DNA of 34,961 nucleotides from Chondrus crispus (Eukaryota > Rhodophyta > Florideophyceae > Gigartinales > Gigartinaceae), in contig NW_005178524.1 of the NCBI RefSeq assembly GCF_000350225.1, positions 1-34,961 on the forward strand, read 5' to 3'. The position numbers and the translations under genes are program-made. Positions 1 through 9,471 of the stretch are shown here, in pieces (positions within the stretch are counted from its first letter, which is position 1; each line of letters starts with the position of its first letter). The notes below the pieces were generated by a model. The model was given only the letters and a program-made list of their open reading frames with translations, was not told the origin of the DNA and did not search any database.

Positions 1-1713
1 GGTGCTCGCGGGTTCGATAACCCCTGCGTTCAACATCTTGTTGACCTCCTTCGCAACCATTTCGCGCATGGCCGGGCCCTTCCGATAGGGCATAGAACGA
101 ATCGGTTTCGTTCCCGGTTCGAGGGGGATGCGGTGCTCCGTGGCTTGGATCGTTCCAAGCGCACCGCTCCATAGGCTCGAGTGCTTACGGAGCATCTCGA
201 GCACGTGGCCACGGAGCTTGTCATCATCGATGTATGACAGGTCGATCTCTTTTTCCCAATCCATCGGTGGATTTTCGGGATCCTTTTGCTGGGGGAGTAC
301 AGTACCCCTCGCCGTCGGTTGGCCTAAAGGTGACCGTTCGACCGGGTCGACCCCCCTGTTCCCGGCGGTGGTCTCATCGTCGGAGTTGGATCGGCCAACT
401 CCTACCCCACCGACTTGATCGGTCAAGTCGGTCAGGTGTAGCGCGTGCGCGATCCCCTCGGCGACCTTACGTGCGGGAGTGAGGATCGCGAGGGGGTTGC
501 GCTTCGCGTATCCCACGACGGTGTGCTTCGGAAGCCTCTTTTCTCGTCGTGAGAAATTCGCGACGATGACGTCGAATGTCTGATTCGGTAGGACCTCCGC
601 GACGCCATTCGTCAGCCTCACTCCATGTCGGTGTTGGAGTGAGGGCTTGGGTTCCAGGAACACGAGGCCCCTCCCCGCGGTTGTCACACGTACGCGGGCT
701 TGTGACATCGCGGGGATGGTAACCCAGCGGGCGATTCGGATCGCTTGCGGGGCCTCCTCGCGTACGTCTGGCCGACCCGTGTGTCGCCCGTGTCGCCTGG
801 TAGGGGCAGTCGACTCCCCCTTTCCGTCAACGATGGCGACGGAACCGCCTTGGCGTAGCTCCATTCGTTGAGCTTCGATGTCGATACACCGCACGTGCGT
901 ATCGATGAAGGCCGTGCCGAGAAGGACCGGCACGGCGAGCTGGTCCGCGACTACGAACGGAATTCGGAACACCGTGTTCCTCAACTGCACCGCCAGGCGG
1001 ACGACGGCCGAAAGCTTGAGGGGGTTGCTATTCGCGCCTGCTAATCGTGGCAGAGGTGCGTCGTGCACGACGTAACGCGTCCAATCGGGGGGAAGGTCGG
1101 CCTTCCTCACCAGATTATACCCCGAGCACGTATCAACAGCGATCGTGCGGGGTTTAAATGCATTTCCCTCTGTGGCTATCGAGCCGAGGACGTTGTAGAT
1201 CTTCGACGTCATAAGGCAAATGACGCCGTCGACAACCTTCGGGGCGACCTTATCGGTGAGGTCGTTCCGTCGGGGCCTTCGGTTTCGGTGCTGGCCCCGC
1301 TTGCGTTTCCTTCTACCCCTTCCTTGGGGCGTCCGCGGATCAGTGATGCCCCTCGGATTACTCGAGTCCGTACGACACGGACCTCTCTCCGGCGACCTTG
1401 GGCTCGCGGGAGTCAGGGGGTCGACCGAATCTTTTCGGTCGTCGTTGCCCTCGTCGCCATCGTTACGCCTCACCGGGACGTCGGCTGTCCCGGTGTCTTG
1501 TTTTCCTAACGTCGGGCCTTCGGAGGCCTCGACGTGCGCTCCCTCCTGTATCGGCATTACAGGAGCTCCCGTGCCCGCCTCCGGAAGCGGGGGATGTATT
1601 ATCGGACAATACCCCCCGTGTCCTTGGCGAGCACGCGGGGTCGGGTCTTGTTCGTGGGGAAAAGACGGCTCACGCGACCGCGTGTACGTAACCGTCTTTA
1701 CCCTTTTTTCGAA
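1..1713 (-). CDS. Gypsy Pol, N-terminal part (protease and start of RT), partial
   Basis: The frame is open from just after a stop at 1714-1716 to the window edge, about 571 codons. Its first 200 codons are basic and low in complexity. A retropepsin-like domain follows: the active-site segment reads V-D-T-C-S-G-Y-N-L-V (DTCSG at 1120-1134), and the C-terminal leucine-leucine-glycine motif (LLGTAFID) lies at 901-924. Near the edge, HRIPLEPGTKPIRSMPYR followed by a segment ending GVIEP (about 1-132) is the standard opening of gypsy RT. The usual D-T/S-G triad is D-T-C here. There is no separate ATG at the head, and the frame overlaps gag by 13 bases in the -1 phase, so Pol is probably made by frameshifting. 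The RT catalytic motif lies outside the window. Confidence 0.85.
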
Positions 1714-1716
1714 CTA
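1698..1716 (-). other. gag/pol overlap with A6 run, candidate -1 frameshift site
   Basis: On the minus strand gag ends TCG AAA AAA GGG TAA. The pol frame is -1 relative to gag and opens just after a TAG at 1716-1714, so a switch to Pol must occur within 13 bases. The only slip-prone tract is the A6 run followed by GGG. It does not form a canonical X-XXY-YYZ heptamer in the gag phase, so slippage on a lysine codon, or transcriptional slippage, is more likely than a two-tRNA slip. No stimulatory structure was established. Confidence 0.55.
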
Positions 1717-4268
1717 CCCGTGCTATCGGAGCTAACCTCCTGGCTATCGACGGCCAGGTCCTCTTCCGGTAGCCGGTCGCGTGGGTCGGGACGACTCCCC
1801 CACTGCGGCTCGGCGGCCTTGGCGAAGTACTCCGGTACTTCCGGGCCTTGACCTGCGGCGTCCGGTCGTCGCAGGATATGGGGGACGAAGCGAGTCGGCT
1901 CTCCTTCGTGACCCTCCGTGGGTAGAGGGTACGGATCCTCTACCCAGTCTTGCAGGTACATTATCGCATTTTGTACCTGTTGGGGTAACCGAGAACGGTC
2001 TCGGTCCCCTCTTTCTCCTTGTCGGGGGTACCTTGTGTCCGCCTGGCGATAGGCGGGTCGATCCCGACGGTCGACTTCGTTACGACTGTACCCGCCTCCA
2101 CGGGGGGCGAAGCGTGCGCCCCCACCCGTTCGGTTCGGGAAACCTTGACGCGGGGGACGGCCCTCGCCCACCGCTTGCCGGAGGAGATTACGCGCACCGG
2201 GGCGCGTCTCCATCTGGTAGCGGTAGTTCCTGTACGCCGTGAACATCCGTTGTTCCGGCGACAGGAACGGGCACGCGTACATGGCATGCCCGTACGTACG
2301 GCATAGCCAGCACACGTACGCGCTGCCGTCCGTTGAGGCGAATGTCGCCGCGTGCCGCGCCTCCTCATCGGTGAGGAGGGGCACGCGAGGCGCTTCGCCT
2401 CCTGCATCTCGGCTCGATATGTCGAGCTCTGCGACCCGGGGGTCTGTACCCCTTGCCACTCTTGGAGTGGCCGCGAAGGCGGTCGCGTAACTCGATGTCG
2501 TTCCGGTCGACATCGGTGAAGGGGTTCGTGCCCCCACGGGCCCTGCTCCTTGCGTAATGAGGACAGGGTCGGCCTGCCACTGATCCTCCCCGATATGGAG
2601 GGTCGAGGCGGGCGAGCTTGTCGCGGCGGACTTCGTAGTCCTGCCAGCCTTCCCTGCCGGTTTCGAATCCGGCAGAGGTAAACCGCGCCGAGCGCGGTAC
2701 GTTGTACCTTCCGCCGTAGCGATACGGCGGATGGTCGGAAGATCGGTCTTCTGACTGCCTGGCAGCCTTTGCACAGTTTCGGATACTGCGGCACGGGTTG
2801 CCGGTGCAAGTCCCCGCACGAAGTAGTGCGCGAGGGACTGTTCGGAGAAGACTGCCGTGCATCGGAACGCGGCAGTCTCGAGTCGGTCAGCAAACGTGCT
2901 TTCCGTCTCATGCGATTGCTGTCGCGCCGTAGCGACAGCGTCGTACGCTTCACCTAACACGTCGTCCGTGAGGTAGCGTTTTAAGAATTGATTCACGAGT
3001 CCCGGCCAGCTCACGTCGTCGTGGAGCTGGCCGGCGCGGAGGCCACGCATCGTATAACTCGTATACAGGCGCTCCGCGTCGCGCTCGAGAAAGTGCGCGA
3101 GGACTCGTACCGCAACACCTTCGGTCAGGTGTTGCGCGTTGAAGGTGATCCGGATATCCTTCAAGAACGGCAGCAGCTGGATCGGGTCGGTGCCGTCGAA
3201 GCTGCGCATCATGGGACGGATCCCACGACAGCGTTGGACGTACTTCGCGATCCGTCCCGCGTCACCCGAGGTAACGAGCCTCGAGGTGTTATCCAAGCGG
3301 TACATACGATAGTCAGCAACGGCGCTGAACTCTTGGATCATCGTATGTACCGGCTCGAGCTCGGGTTCAGCGGGACCCAGTGTGCCGAAGGAGGTAACCG
3401 GTAGCGTACGGACGTCTACCGGACCTGGATGCTCGGCGTAACTCGCCGGCGGGTAGCCGCCCCAGCGGGGATCGACGGAGAACATCGGTTCTCCGGATCC
3501 GCGGGCGGCTCCTCCACGGTCCTTTTCGTCCGCGTACGATACGCGGTCCACTTGCCGCCTACTTCCGGCGATAGGCGGCAAGGCTTGGGTCTCAGACGCG
3601 AAGTTCGCGTCTATCGGAGGACGGGTTCCTTCTGCAGTCCGACTGGTAGCGGCACCAGTCGGACGCCAACCCTCGGGGGCGGCGGCGCTCGGAGGTACGG
3701 TACCACCGGGCCCTCTCGAGGGGGCACCGGGTAGCCCTTCGGCCATGGTACGTTCCATGTCACGAGCACGCCGACGAGTGGCGTCGAGCTCAGCGGAGAG
3801 GTGCGCGAACGCACCCAATTGCTCTGCGGACGGAGAGGTTCGGTCCTGGGGTCGTCTCACCGAGGTCGGCCTCTCAGGGCGACCTTGCCCGGACGGTCCG
3901 GGCGAGGCGAAACGGGAGTCTTCGACGAGCACGATCCGCGAGTGTAACTCGTCGATCAGTGCTCGGAGATTCTCTAAGGACTGCGTCACTCTATCGAACC
4001 TCCCTTCACGCAGGGAGCGGAGTTCGGCCATACATCGAGTGTATACATGGTCCGATACATCGATCCGAAGGGAAGTACGGACTTCCTCGATGTATTCGGC
4101 TATGCGTTCGAACATCGCCGCCGCTCTTTCCTCGGAGGAACCGAGCGACGGTTCGCGGTCACGAGGACCTGCGTTGCCGTCGCCCGACGGGGCGGATGGG
4201 GACTGCACAGCGGCCGGACTCAGATCCGCCGCTTCGGAGCGGATCGAGGGCTCAAACTCTTGGCTCAT
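1698..4268 (-). CDS. Gypsy Gag polyprotein (856 aa)
   Basis: An intact 856-residue frame. The N-terminal third is acidic and Ser/Pro-rich with a helical stretch near residues 50-115. Residues about 340-500 resemble a retrotransposon Gag domain (F-D-G-T-D-P, an FLERDAERLY segment, a helix-rich tail ending in YFVRGLAPATRAAV). A CCHC zinc knuckle lies at 653-666 (C-W-L-C, then H and C at CX2CX4HX4C spacing), followed by an Arg/Gly-rich tail typical of nucleocapsid. Its role would be to assemble the cytoplasmic particle and package element RNA. The start was taken as the first ATG, 80 bases after the LTR. The stop lies just past an A6 run where pol overlaps. No nonsense or frameshift mutation is visible. 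Confidence 0.9.
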   Translation of the reverse strand: MSQEFEPSIRSEAADLSPAAVQSPSAPSGDGNAGPRDREPSLGSSEERAAAMFERIAEYIEEVRTSLRIDVSDHVYTRCMAELRSLREGRFDRVTQSLENLRALIDELHSRIVLVEDSRFASPGPSGQGRPERPTSVRRPQDRTSPSAEQLGAFAHLSAELDATRRRARDMERTMAEGLPGAPSRGPGGTVPPSAAAPEGWRPTGAATSRTAEGTRPPIDANFASETQALPPIAGSRRQVDRVSYADEKDRGGAARGSGEPMFSVDPRWGGYPPASYAEHPGPVDVRTLPVTSFGTLGPAEPELEPVHTMIQEFSAVADYRMYRLDNTSRLVTSGDAGRIAKYVQRCRGIRPMMRSFDGTDPIQLLPFLKDIRITFNAQHLTEGVAVRVLAHFLERDAERLYTSYTMRGLRAGQLHDDVSWPGLVNQFLKRYLTDDVLGEAYDAVATARQQSHETESTFADRLETAAFRCTAVFSEQSLAHYFVRGLAPATRAAVSETVQRLPGSQKTDLPTIRRIATAEGTTYRARRGLPLPDSKPAGKAGRTTKSAATSSPASTLHIGEDQWQADPVLITQGAGPVGARTPSPMSTGTTSSYATAFAATPRVARGTDPRVAELDISSRDAGGEAPRVPLLTDEEARHAATFASTDGSAYVCWLCRTYGHAMYACPFLSPEQRMFTAYRNYRYQMETRPGARNLLRQAVGEGRPPRQGFPNRTGGGARFAPRGGGYSRNEVDRRDRPAYRQADTRYPRQGERGDRDRSRLPQQVQNAIMYLQDWVEDPYPLPTEGHEGEPTRFVPHILRRPDAAGQGPEVPEYFAKAAEPQWGSRPDPRDRLPEEDLAVDSQEVSSDSTGSSKKG

Positions 4269-4348
4269 CTCGACGCGATCGGTTCGCGGAGGGAAGCGGA
4301 AGTCTTCTCGGAGATCGGACTCCAGGGTCTTCTAGGTCGGGAGACCAC
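4269..4348 (-). other. Gypsy 5' leader with presumed primer-binding site
   Basis: This 80-bp stretch separates the LTR end (CA at 4350-4349, minus strand) from the gag ATG. Directly after the LTR the minus strand reads GTGGTCTCCCGACC. A TGG one base in would pair with a tRNA CCA end, but I could not match the rest to a tRNA I know. The primer assignment is therefore open. Confidence 0.4.
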
Positions 4349-5020
4349 TGTAGCATAAACACCCCCAACGGAGAGGGGTGTATGCACAGCTCGACGTAGA
4401 CCCCGTCCGAACGGGAAGACGGGGGTGAAGCGTGACACCAGCTAACGGCACCGGGCAGCGGGCCCGGGTAGCGTGGTAGAGCGGGAACGGGGAGGACGCC
4501 GGTACGCGCGAGCGGTTCGACGCCTCGACGCCCCGGCGCGGTACTGGGTAACGATCCAGTACCGACGGGCGGAGGCGGAGCCGGCTCGTGGGCGTACCGC
4601 GCGCGTCCTCAACCCGCGCTCGGTGCCGCTCTAAGGTAGTTAGCGAACGCTACCTTAGAATAAGCGGGAAGTCGGACCTTGACGGTCGGTGGGTGACAAG
4701 TCCGTGCTTGTCTTCCTCCACCGCCGCCGGTCCGCTCCATATTTAATGTACATAATAACCTATCATAATAGTACAGTACCGATGTACTGTGGCGACGTAC
4801 TGTAGCGGTCGGTCGACACTGTAATACTGTCAGTCATCGGGGCTGACAGTACACGTGTGTGTGCGCGCTCTTCGGTCCCGCGTGTACACGTGTACACGTG
4901 CGCCCCCTGTACTCGGGGTTACACGTGGTGGTACTGTAGAGCATCGAGCTCTACAGTAACCGATCCGATCCTGAGTTGATCTAATCTAAAATAAAGCCCC
5001 AGGGGGGGGGTTATACTACA
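4349..5020 (-). repeat. Gypsy LTR A (5' LTR, 672 bp)
   Basis: The boundaries are set by TG...CA with near-matching terminal inverted repeats (TGTAGCATAA at 4349, TTATACTACA ending at 5020). A second member of the family occurs at 27409-28017 with the same ends and long shared blocks, for example the sequence around the GATCCAGTACCGACGGGCGG segment. Hairpins include a 10-bp stem at 4630-4639/4650-4659 and an 11-bp stem at 4932-4942/4948-4958. CpG-rich and AT-rich segments alternate. It would carry the promoter and polyadenylation signals of the element, but I could not assign a TATA box. Confidence 0.85.
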
Positions 5021-6164
5021 CTCATAAAGAACATATACGGCACACAACAGGCCGCCCGCATTTACCACGACGGCCTCCTCAAACACTTAATCTCCCATGG
5101 CTACCAGTCTACCGAAGCCGACCCATGCCTCTTTTTCAAAAAATCAAACAAAGGCACAATACTCGTAGCAGTCAACATGGACGACTTTCTCTATGTCGCC
5201 TCAACCCAAGCCATGCAAGACGACCTACACGCCACCCTCACGGCGAAATACAAGATCAAGCGCCTAGGCTTCCCAGCCCAATACTTGAAATGGCACATAC
5301 AACGTATGCCACAAGGCGAAATACACATCGCACAGCCGCAAGTAGCCACGTCAATACTCACGAAAACGGGCATGCTCGCGGCAAACCCAAAGCGCACACC
5401 ACTACCCCCCAAAGCAGCATTCACCTTCGCACACGACAGCACACCACTGGAACAACATCAGGCATTTCTGTACCGCCAAACAATAGGCGATCTGCCCAAC
5501 CTAGCGGACAGCACAAGGCCAGATATACATCTAGCCGTCAGCATGCTAGCCTCGGTAATGCACAAGCCCGCGAAAGAGCACAAAGACCACCTCCAATGGC
5601 TCATACGCTACCTCAGCGGCACAAAGGACCACGGCATCCTTTTCAAATCCGCACCCAGAACCACCTCCCCCACTCTCTGCACGTACAGCGACTCCGATTT
5701 TGCGAATGATCACGACCGCAAATCGCGAACCGGAGTCGTACACATGTTCCAAGGCGCACCTATAAGCTGTACATCAGCCCGACAGACAGTCGTCGCGGCA
5801 TCCACGTGCGAAGCAGAGTACTTAGCCGCCACCGCCGCTACACAACAGGCCCACTGGCTCAGAAGGCTTCTCAGCGAAACACAAACGCCTGAGACTAAAC
5901 CAACACCGCTCTTCGTCGACAACAAGTCTGCCATCCTTGTCGCCCAAAACTCGGCGCCAACCAAACGCTGACGCAGACGTCAAACACCACCTCATCCACA
6001 ACCACATCCAAAGAGGAAACGTCAACATCAAACATATCCCCTCCGACGAAAACTTAGCGGACTACTTCACCAAGCCACTCGGACCACAACATACACGGCA
6101 CCTCCTTCGTAACCTTAGCATCGTCGCCCCAAAACCCCTATTGGCGAACCCGGGGACTGTCTGA
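5021..6164 (+). pseudogene. Ty1/copia element F: RT C-terminal part and RNase H relic
   Basis: The frame is already open at base 5021, immediately after LTR A, and begins in the RT palm (K-N-I-Y-G-T-Q-Q-A-A). The catalytic box reads N-M-D-D at about 5174-5185 instead of the usual Y-V-D-D. The copia RT connection (ADSTRPDIHLAVSMLASVMH) and RNase H follow (YSDSDFANDHD, TCEAEYLAATAA, FVDNKSAI, ENLADYFTKPL). A one-base frameshift near 5965 separates the main frame from the last RNase H segment (stop at 6162-6164). The 5' part of this element must lie beyond gypsy element A, to the left of the window. With the altered palm motif and the frameshift it is very probably dead. Confidence 0.85.
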
Positions 6165-6572
6165 CCCCACAATCACATTCGCCAATAGCCATTTTGTAGT
6201 GTCAGACCGCACAGGACAGTCTGTCCTATACAGGACATACTTAACCCACGAGCGACGACGAGTAAACGAGGAGGAGTTATCGGTCTCCAGTTCACACAAT
6301 ATTGGCGTCGATATCGAAGGTGCCCTAGGGTGTCGCTGTGTTCCCACTCGTTGTGAGTTCACGCGCACTACTGTAGACCAAGCTACGGCGAGGAAGCGTG
6401 CGCGGATGCGGTTCAGAGTAAACGGCGGGCAAACGGTCTGGTAACGCGGTGGAATGCGAAGGGATGAGGGGTGTGCAGATGTAAACGGATCGAGGCTCAG
6501 GCGCCGCACGCGCCCGCGAAGCAATAAACTGATGTTTACTCCTTACTTCCTGTTGCCTCTCCACTCCGGTGC
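6158..6572 (+). other. Downstream flank of copia F, possibly its 3' LTR; no gene
   Basis: TGTCTGACCCCAC begins at 6158, right where the RNase H frame ends, and could be the TG end of a 3' LTR. A related GTCAGACCGCACAGGAC string follows at about 6200. No second copy exists in the window, so neither the end nor the identity can be proved. The rest is unassigned sequence up to the pogo-like insertion at 6575. Confidence 0.3.
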
Positions 6573-6574
6573 TA

Positions 6575-6600
6575 CCCTTTCCCATCAGGGTAATTCGGAG
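6575..6600 (+). repeat. Left terminal inverted repeat of the pogo-like element
   Basis: Starts CCCTTTCCCATCAGGGTAAT; matches the reverse complement of 9037-9062 at 22 of 26 positions and follows a TA dinucleotide. Confidence 0.85.
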
Positions 6601-6902
6601 AATAGGGCAATTTGGAGTAAATTTGAGCAGACAACAATGAACTCCATTACGATGCGGCAAGTTGAATCCATGTCTCCCTACCTTTCGCGTATATCAGTGG
6701 CATTAGACTGAATGTTTACATGGTGCTAGCAATGCGCTTTTTTGAAAAAGAGCGGCAATTCGATCCACGTTCATATCCCAGATGATGAATGTCAATGTGA
6801 AACAGATAACAGGATGCGAAAGATACTGTATTTCTTCATGGGATGACCTCGTCGGTGCGCCATTGTTCGTGAAGCCGTGAGAGTCTCGAGTCATCCCCAG
6901 AA

Positions 6903-8884
6903 ATGGTGACGATGTCCATGAAACGTCAGAGCAATGCCCACAAAAAGCGCGATGAACGAGATCAAGCAGCAAGAGAAGCTCGCCTGAGTGCGGTCGAAAT
7001 GCTCAAGAACAAAGTAACACTAACCAATGTAATGTCAAGAACAGGTTTATCTAATGGCACGATTATGAGGATCAAAACCTGCCGCAAAAAAGGAACCTCA
7101 GAATAATTGAATTGCTTGGTGAATCCTGCTCGTCACAGAGCAGGTGCTCGAATTATTCTGAGTTCTGCTGAAGAGGCAATTACGAACGCCTTAGGGAAGT
7201 TGCCCTGAGGGGATTCGCAATTGATGTTTCCTCCTTGCGCACAATTATGGGGACAATAGCAACAGATGGAAGAAGGGGACTTAAAAATGGTGTTCCCTCT
7301 CCAGACGTCATTTGGTCATTTAGGACGTGTCACCGGGATATTACGTGTCGCAATTATGAGAAGAGGGAGCGTGCAAATCTCAAAGGGGAATCTTTTAAGC
7401 ACCTGAAAACATTCGAAGCTGCTCTAGAGCAGGTGTCAAAGGCTAATCCTTGTATTTTTGAGAAACCAGAATTCATATGGAATCTGGATGAAACAAAAGT
7501 TTCTGGGGAACATGAGCAGACGTGTGAATGTGTTCGGATCATCCGATTCAAGTCACGGTGGTGTTAGGTCCACAAATGCTGTTGCGGGTACCGGCAAGCA
7601 CCTCACTGCTGTAATAGTCTCCTCAGCAGCTGAACATGGACTACCTCCGTTCATTATTTTTGCTGGTGTTAACCAAAATGCAGCGCTGGTTCGAATCTCT
7701 CCACCCCAATAAATTCAAGGACGAACTTGGTTTCCCGCATTGGATGACTCGAGAAAACTGGTATCCAGCAGATTCTTACCTCGTCCCCACAGCAAATGGA
7801 TCATTGAAAAAAAGTATTTTGCCGCTTTTGATCAAGCACATGAACGTCAATATCCGTAAGTACGTTCCTGAAAGTCAAAAGTTGTTGCTAACATTAGATG
7901 GTCATTCATCGAGAGGCGGATGGGACTGGCTCCAGGGCTGCATAGACAAAAATATCGAGGTTGTGCAAAGCCTCGCCAACACCTCACATTTCCTACAGCC
8001 CTGCGATCAGTACATTAACAAGCGCTTCTAAATTGCTATCCGAAAAACCAAGGACTATTTTTCAAAATTCGCAATGCTGGATTTCACCAGTATGGGAATC
8101 AAGCTCAAGCTTGGAGTTGTTGAGTTCAATGCTTTGACAAAAAGACGTCTGCGAATCATTTGCAGTATGCGGACTGTGGCCAATGGATTTCCGCTTAACG
8201 GAAAAGTTCAAGAGTTCAGAAGAGGTCATGAAGTCGTACTTGGCAGAGCGGCCAGGTATGTTGCGGCCCACAACTGTAAGGAGACGCACAGGTCGCAACA
8301 CATTTGCGGACATCAAGAGGATGATTGCCTCTGAAAAAGGTCCGTCCCAGACAATCGAAGATTTGTCTTCAATTTTGAAGAGACACAAAACTATTGCGTC
8401 CATATTAGACGATATGACCGAAGACAGGAGGCATTGAGCCTATGGCGAGAAGGGGGTCAAGACAACTCGTAAAATGGAAGTGTTGGCTGCTGGCGCCCCA
8501 GCCATATATTTAACCCACAATCAATTAGTCGCGAAGCGTAGAGAGCGACAACAGGCGGAAGTGACTGCTTCGCTGAAGCGAGAGGAGGAAAAGAGGGCTA
8601 AGATGAAGGCAAAGGAGGAGGCAAAGCTTCCAAAAGATGCAGATACCGCTCGTAAAAGGTCTGAACCGGAGACAGAAAAGAGGGAACTGCTGAAAAGAAT
8701 AGCCGAAATGGCGGAGCTGTAGGCAGCGGAGCGGGCATCGAAGGAAGCGCGATTAGCAATTGCGCAGAACACTGCCGATAAAGGCCATGCTGCGGCTATT
8801 GCGAGTTTGTTGCGTTTGCGCAGTGAGTCGGCCTTCACTCCAAATATCCCTGCTGGAAGCGTGAACAGCCTTCCCGAGAGCTGA
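6903..8884 (+). pseudogene. pogo/jerky-type DDE transposase, decayed
   Basis: Pieces in several frames give a pogo-like order. 6903-7106: Lys/Arg-rich segment and a psq-type helix-turn-helix (EMLKNKVTLTNVMSRTGLSN). 7110-7500: CENP-B-like second DNA-binding region (NPARHRAGARIILSSAEEA, then RGFAIDVSSL). 7460-8031: DDE_1 core, with NLDETKVS carrying the first Asp, LLTLDGHSSR the second, and NTSHFLQPCDQ the third, so a DDD triad. 8035-8437: C-terminal region (GRNTFADIKRMIASEKGPSQT). 8474-8884: Lys/Glu-rich predicted coiled coil with an in-frame stop at about 8720. Breaks occur near 7106, 7205, 7560, 8031, 8180, 8437 and 8720. The family would cut and paste its own TIR-bounded DNA in the nucleus; this copy is inactive. 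Confidence 0.8.
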
Positions 8885-9036
8885 CACTGGAAGTAAAAAT
8901 ATCCGAACACAGTCATTTGAGGTCGTCCTTTCATTGACTGCAGTTGATAGCAGAAAGTGCCACGTTTCCATAGCACCCAAGCAAAGCTTTCATGAGGTAG
9001 TTTGGGTATAAATGGTAATTAAATATTTGAAGTTCA

Positions 9037-9062
9037 CTCCAATTTACCCTGATAGGGAAGGG
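9037..9062 (-). repeat. Right terminal inverted repeat of the pogo-like element
   Basis: Its reverse complement starts CCCTTCCCTATCAGGGTAAA. It is followed by the TA duplication at 9063-9064. Confidence 0.85.
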
Positions 9063-9064
9063 TA

Positions 9065-9471
9065 GTCACTGCAGAGAGAGAGAGGGACTTTTATACAAGC
9101 GTGCTGAACTGTAGCCAAGAGACGTGGCCATGGCCCCAGCTGCCTTCCAGCAACTGGGGAAGGCAAATACTGTGCCCTAATGGGCGTTCAAGCCCTTCAA
9201 GCCTCCAGACGGAGCTGCATAGCTGGTTGCACTTCATTGGTGCACTTGGCACGATACTCCCCCAGTTCGCCTGAACAAGGCCGCGTTTGCAAACAGTATA
9301 TCAGCACTTAAGTGTCTCGAAAACGTTCCTGTGCACCCTCATTGTTCCTAGCCCGGTCTCGCGAGTTCCCCTAACCTTGTGACTTGCGAACACAGGCCCT
9401 TTTACATCTCCGGAGAGACACGTGGATTGTTAGTAACTATATCCGATGGTGGGGTCTAACTTTGTGGTTGC
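9065..9471. other. Intergenic, no gene recognised
   Basis: Non-coding DNA between the pogo-like element and the ORF at 9472. It holds a short GA run (9075-9087) and several short inverted strings. I see no promoter motif I would defend. Any regulatory sequence for the downstream ORF would lie here. Confidence 0.4.

Larger units (their letters stand above)
1..5020 (-). mobile_element. Ty3/gypsy LTR retrotransposon A, 5' half (runs off the left edge)
   Basis: Read on the minus strand, this holds a 5' LTR (5020 to 4349), an 80-bp leader, a gag ORF, and a pol ORF in the -1 frame with a retropepsin-like protease followed by the start of reverse transcriptase. RT directly after protease gives the gypsy order; copia elements place integrase there. 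Both frames are open with no premature stop, so this copy looks young. The remaining RT, RNase H, integrase and 3' LTR must lie left of base 1. The LTR abuts an open copia RT frame at 5021, so the element appears inserted into copia element F; the 5-bp target copy at 5021-5025 would be CTCAT. Confidence 0.85.
6575..9062 (+). mobile_element. pogo/Tigger-like DNA transposon (2.49 kb) with TIRs and TA target duplication
   Basis: The ends are 26-bp inverted repeats, 22 of 26 matching: CCCTTTCCCATCAGGG... at 6575-6600 and its partner at 9037-9062. Each is flanked by TA (6573-6574 and 9063-9064), the Tc1/mariner-superfamily target duplication. The interior encodes a broken transposase with an N-terminal helix-turn-helix and a DDE_1-type core. 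The size suits pogo/Tigger elements. The transposase is frameshifted, so this copy cannot move by itself. Confidence 0.85.

Noticed and set aside
6..30. GGTTCGAT-like B box suggesting a tRNA gene
   Set aside because: It lies in the conserved RT coding frame, and no cloverleaf can be drawn around it.
1701..1710. Canonical A-AAA-AAG slippery heptamer
   Set aside because: The bases are present, but the codon phase is wrong for the standard -1 heptamer in the gag frame.
1961..2953. 330-codon frame overlapping gypsy gag on the same strand
   Set aside because: Shadow of gag in another phase, Arg/Ser-rich, without motifs.
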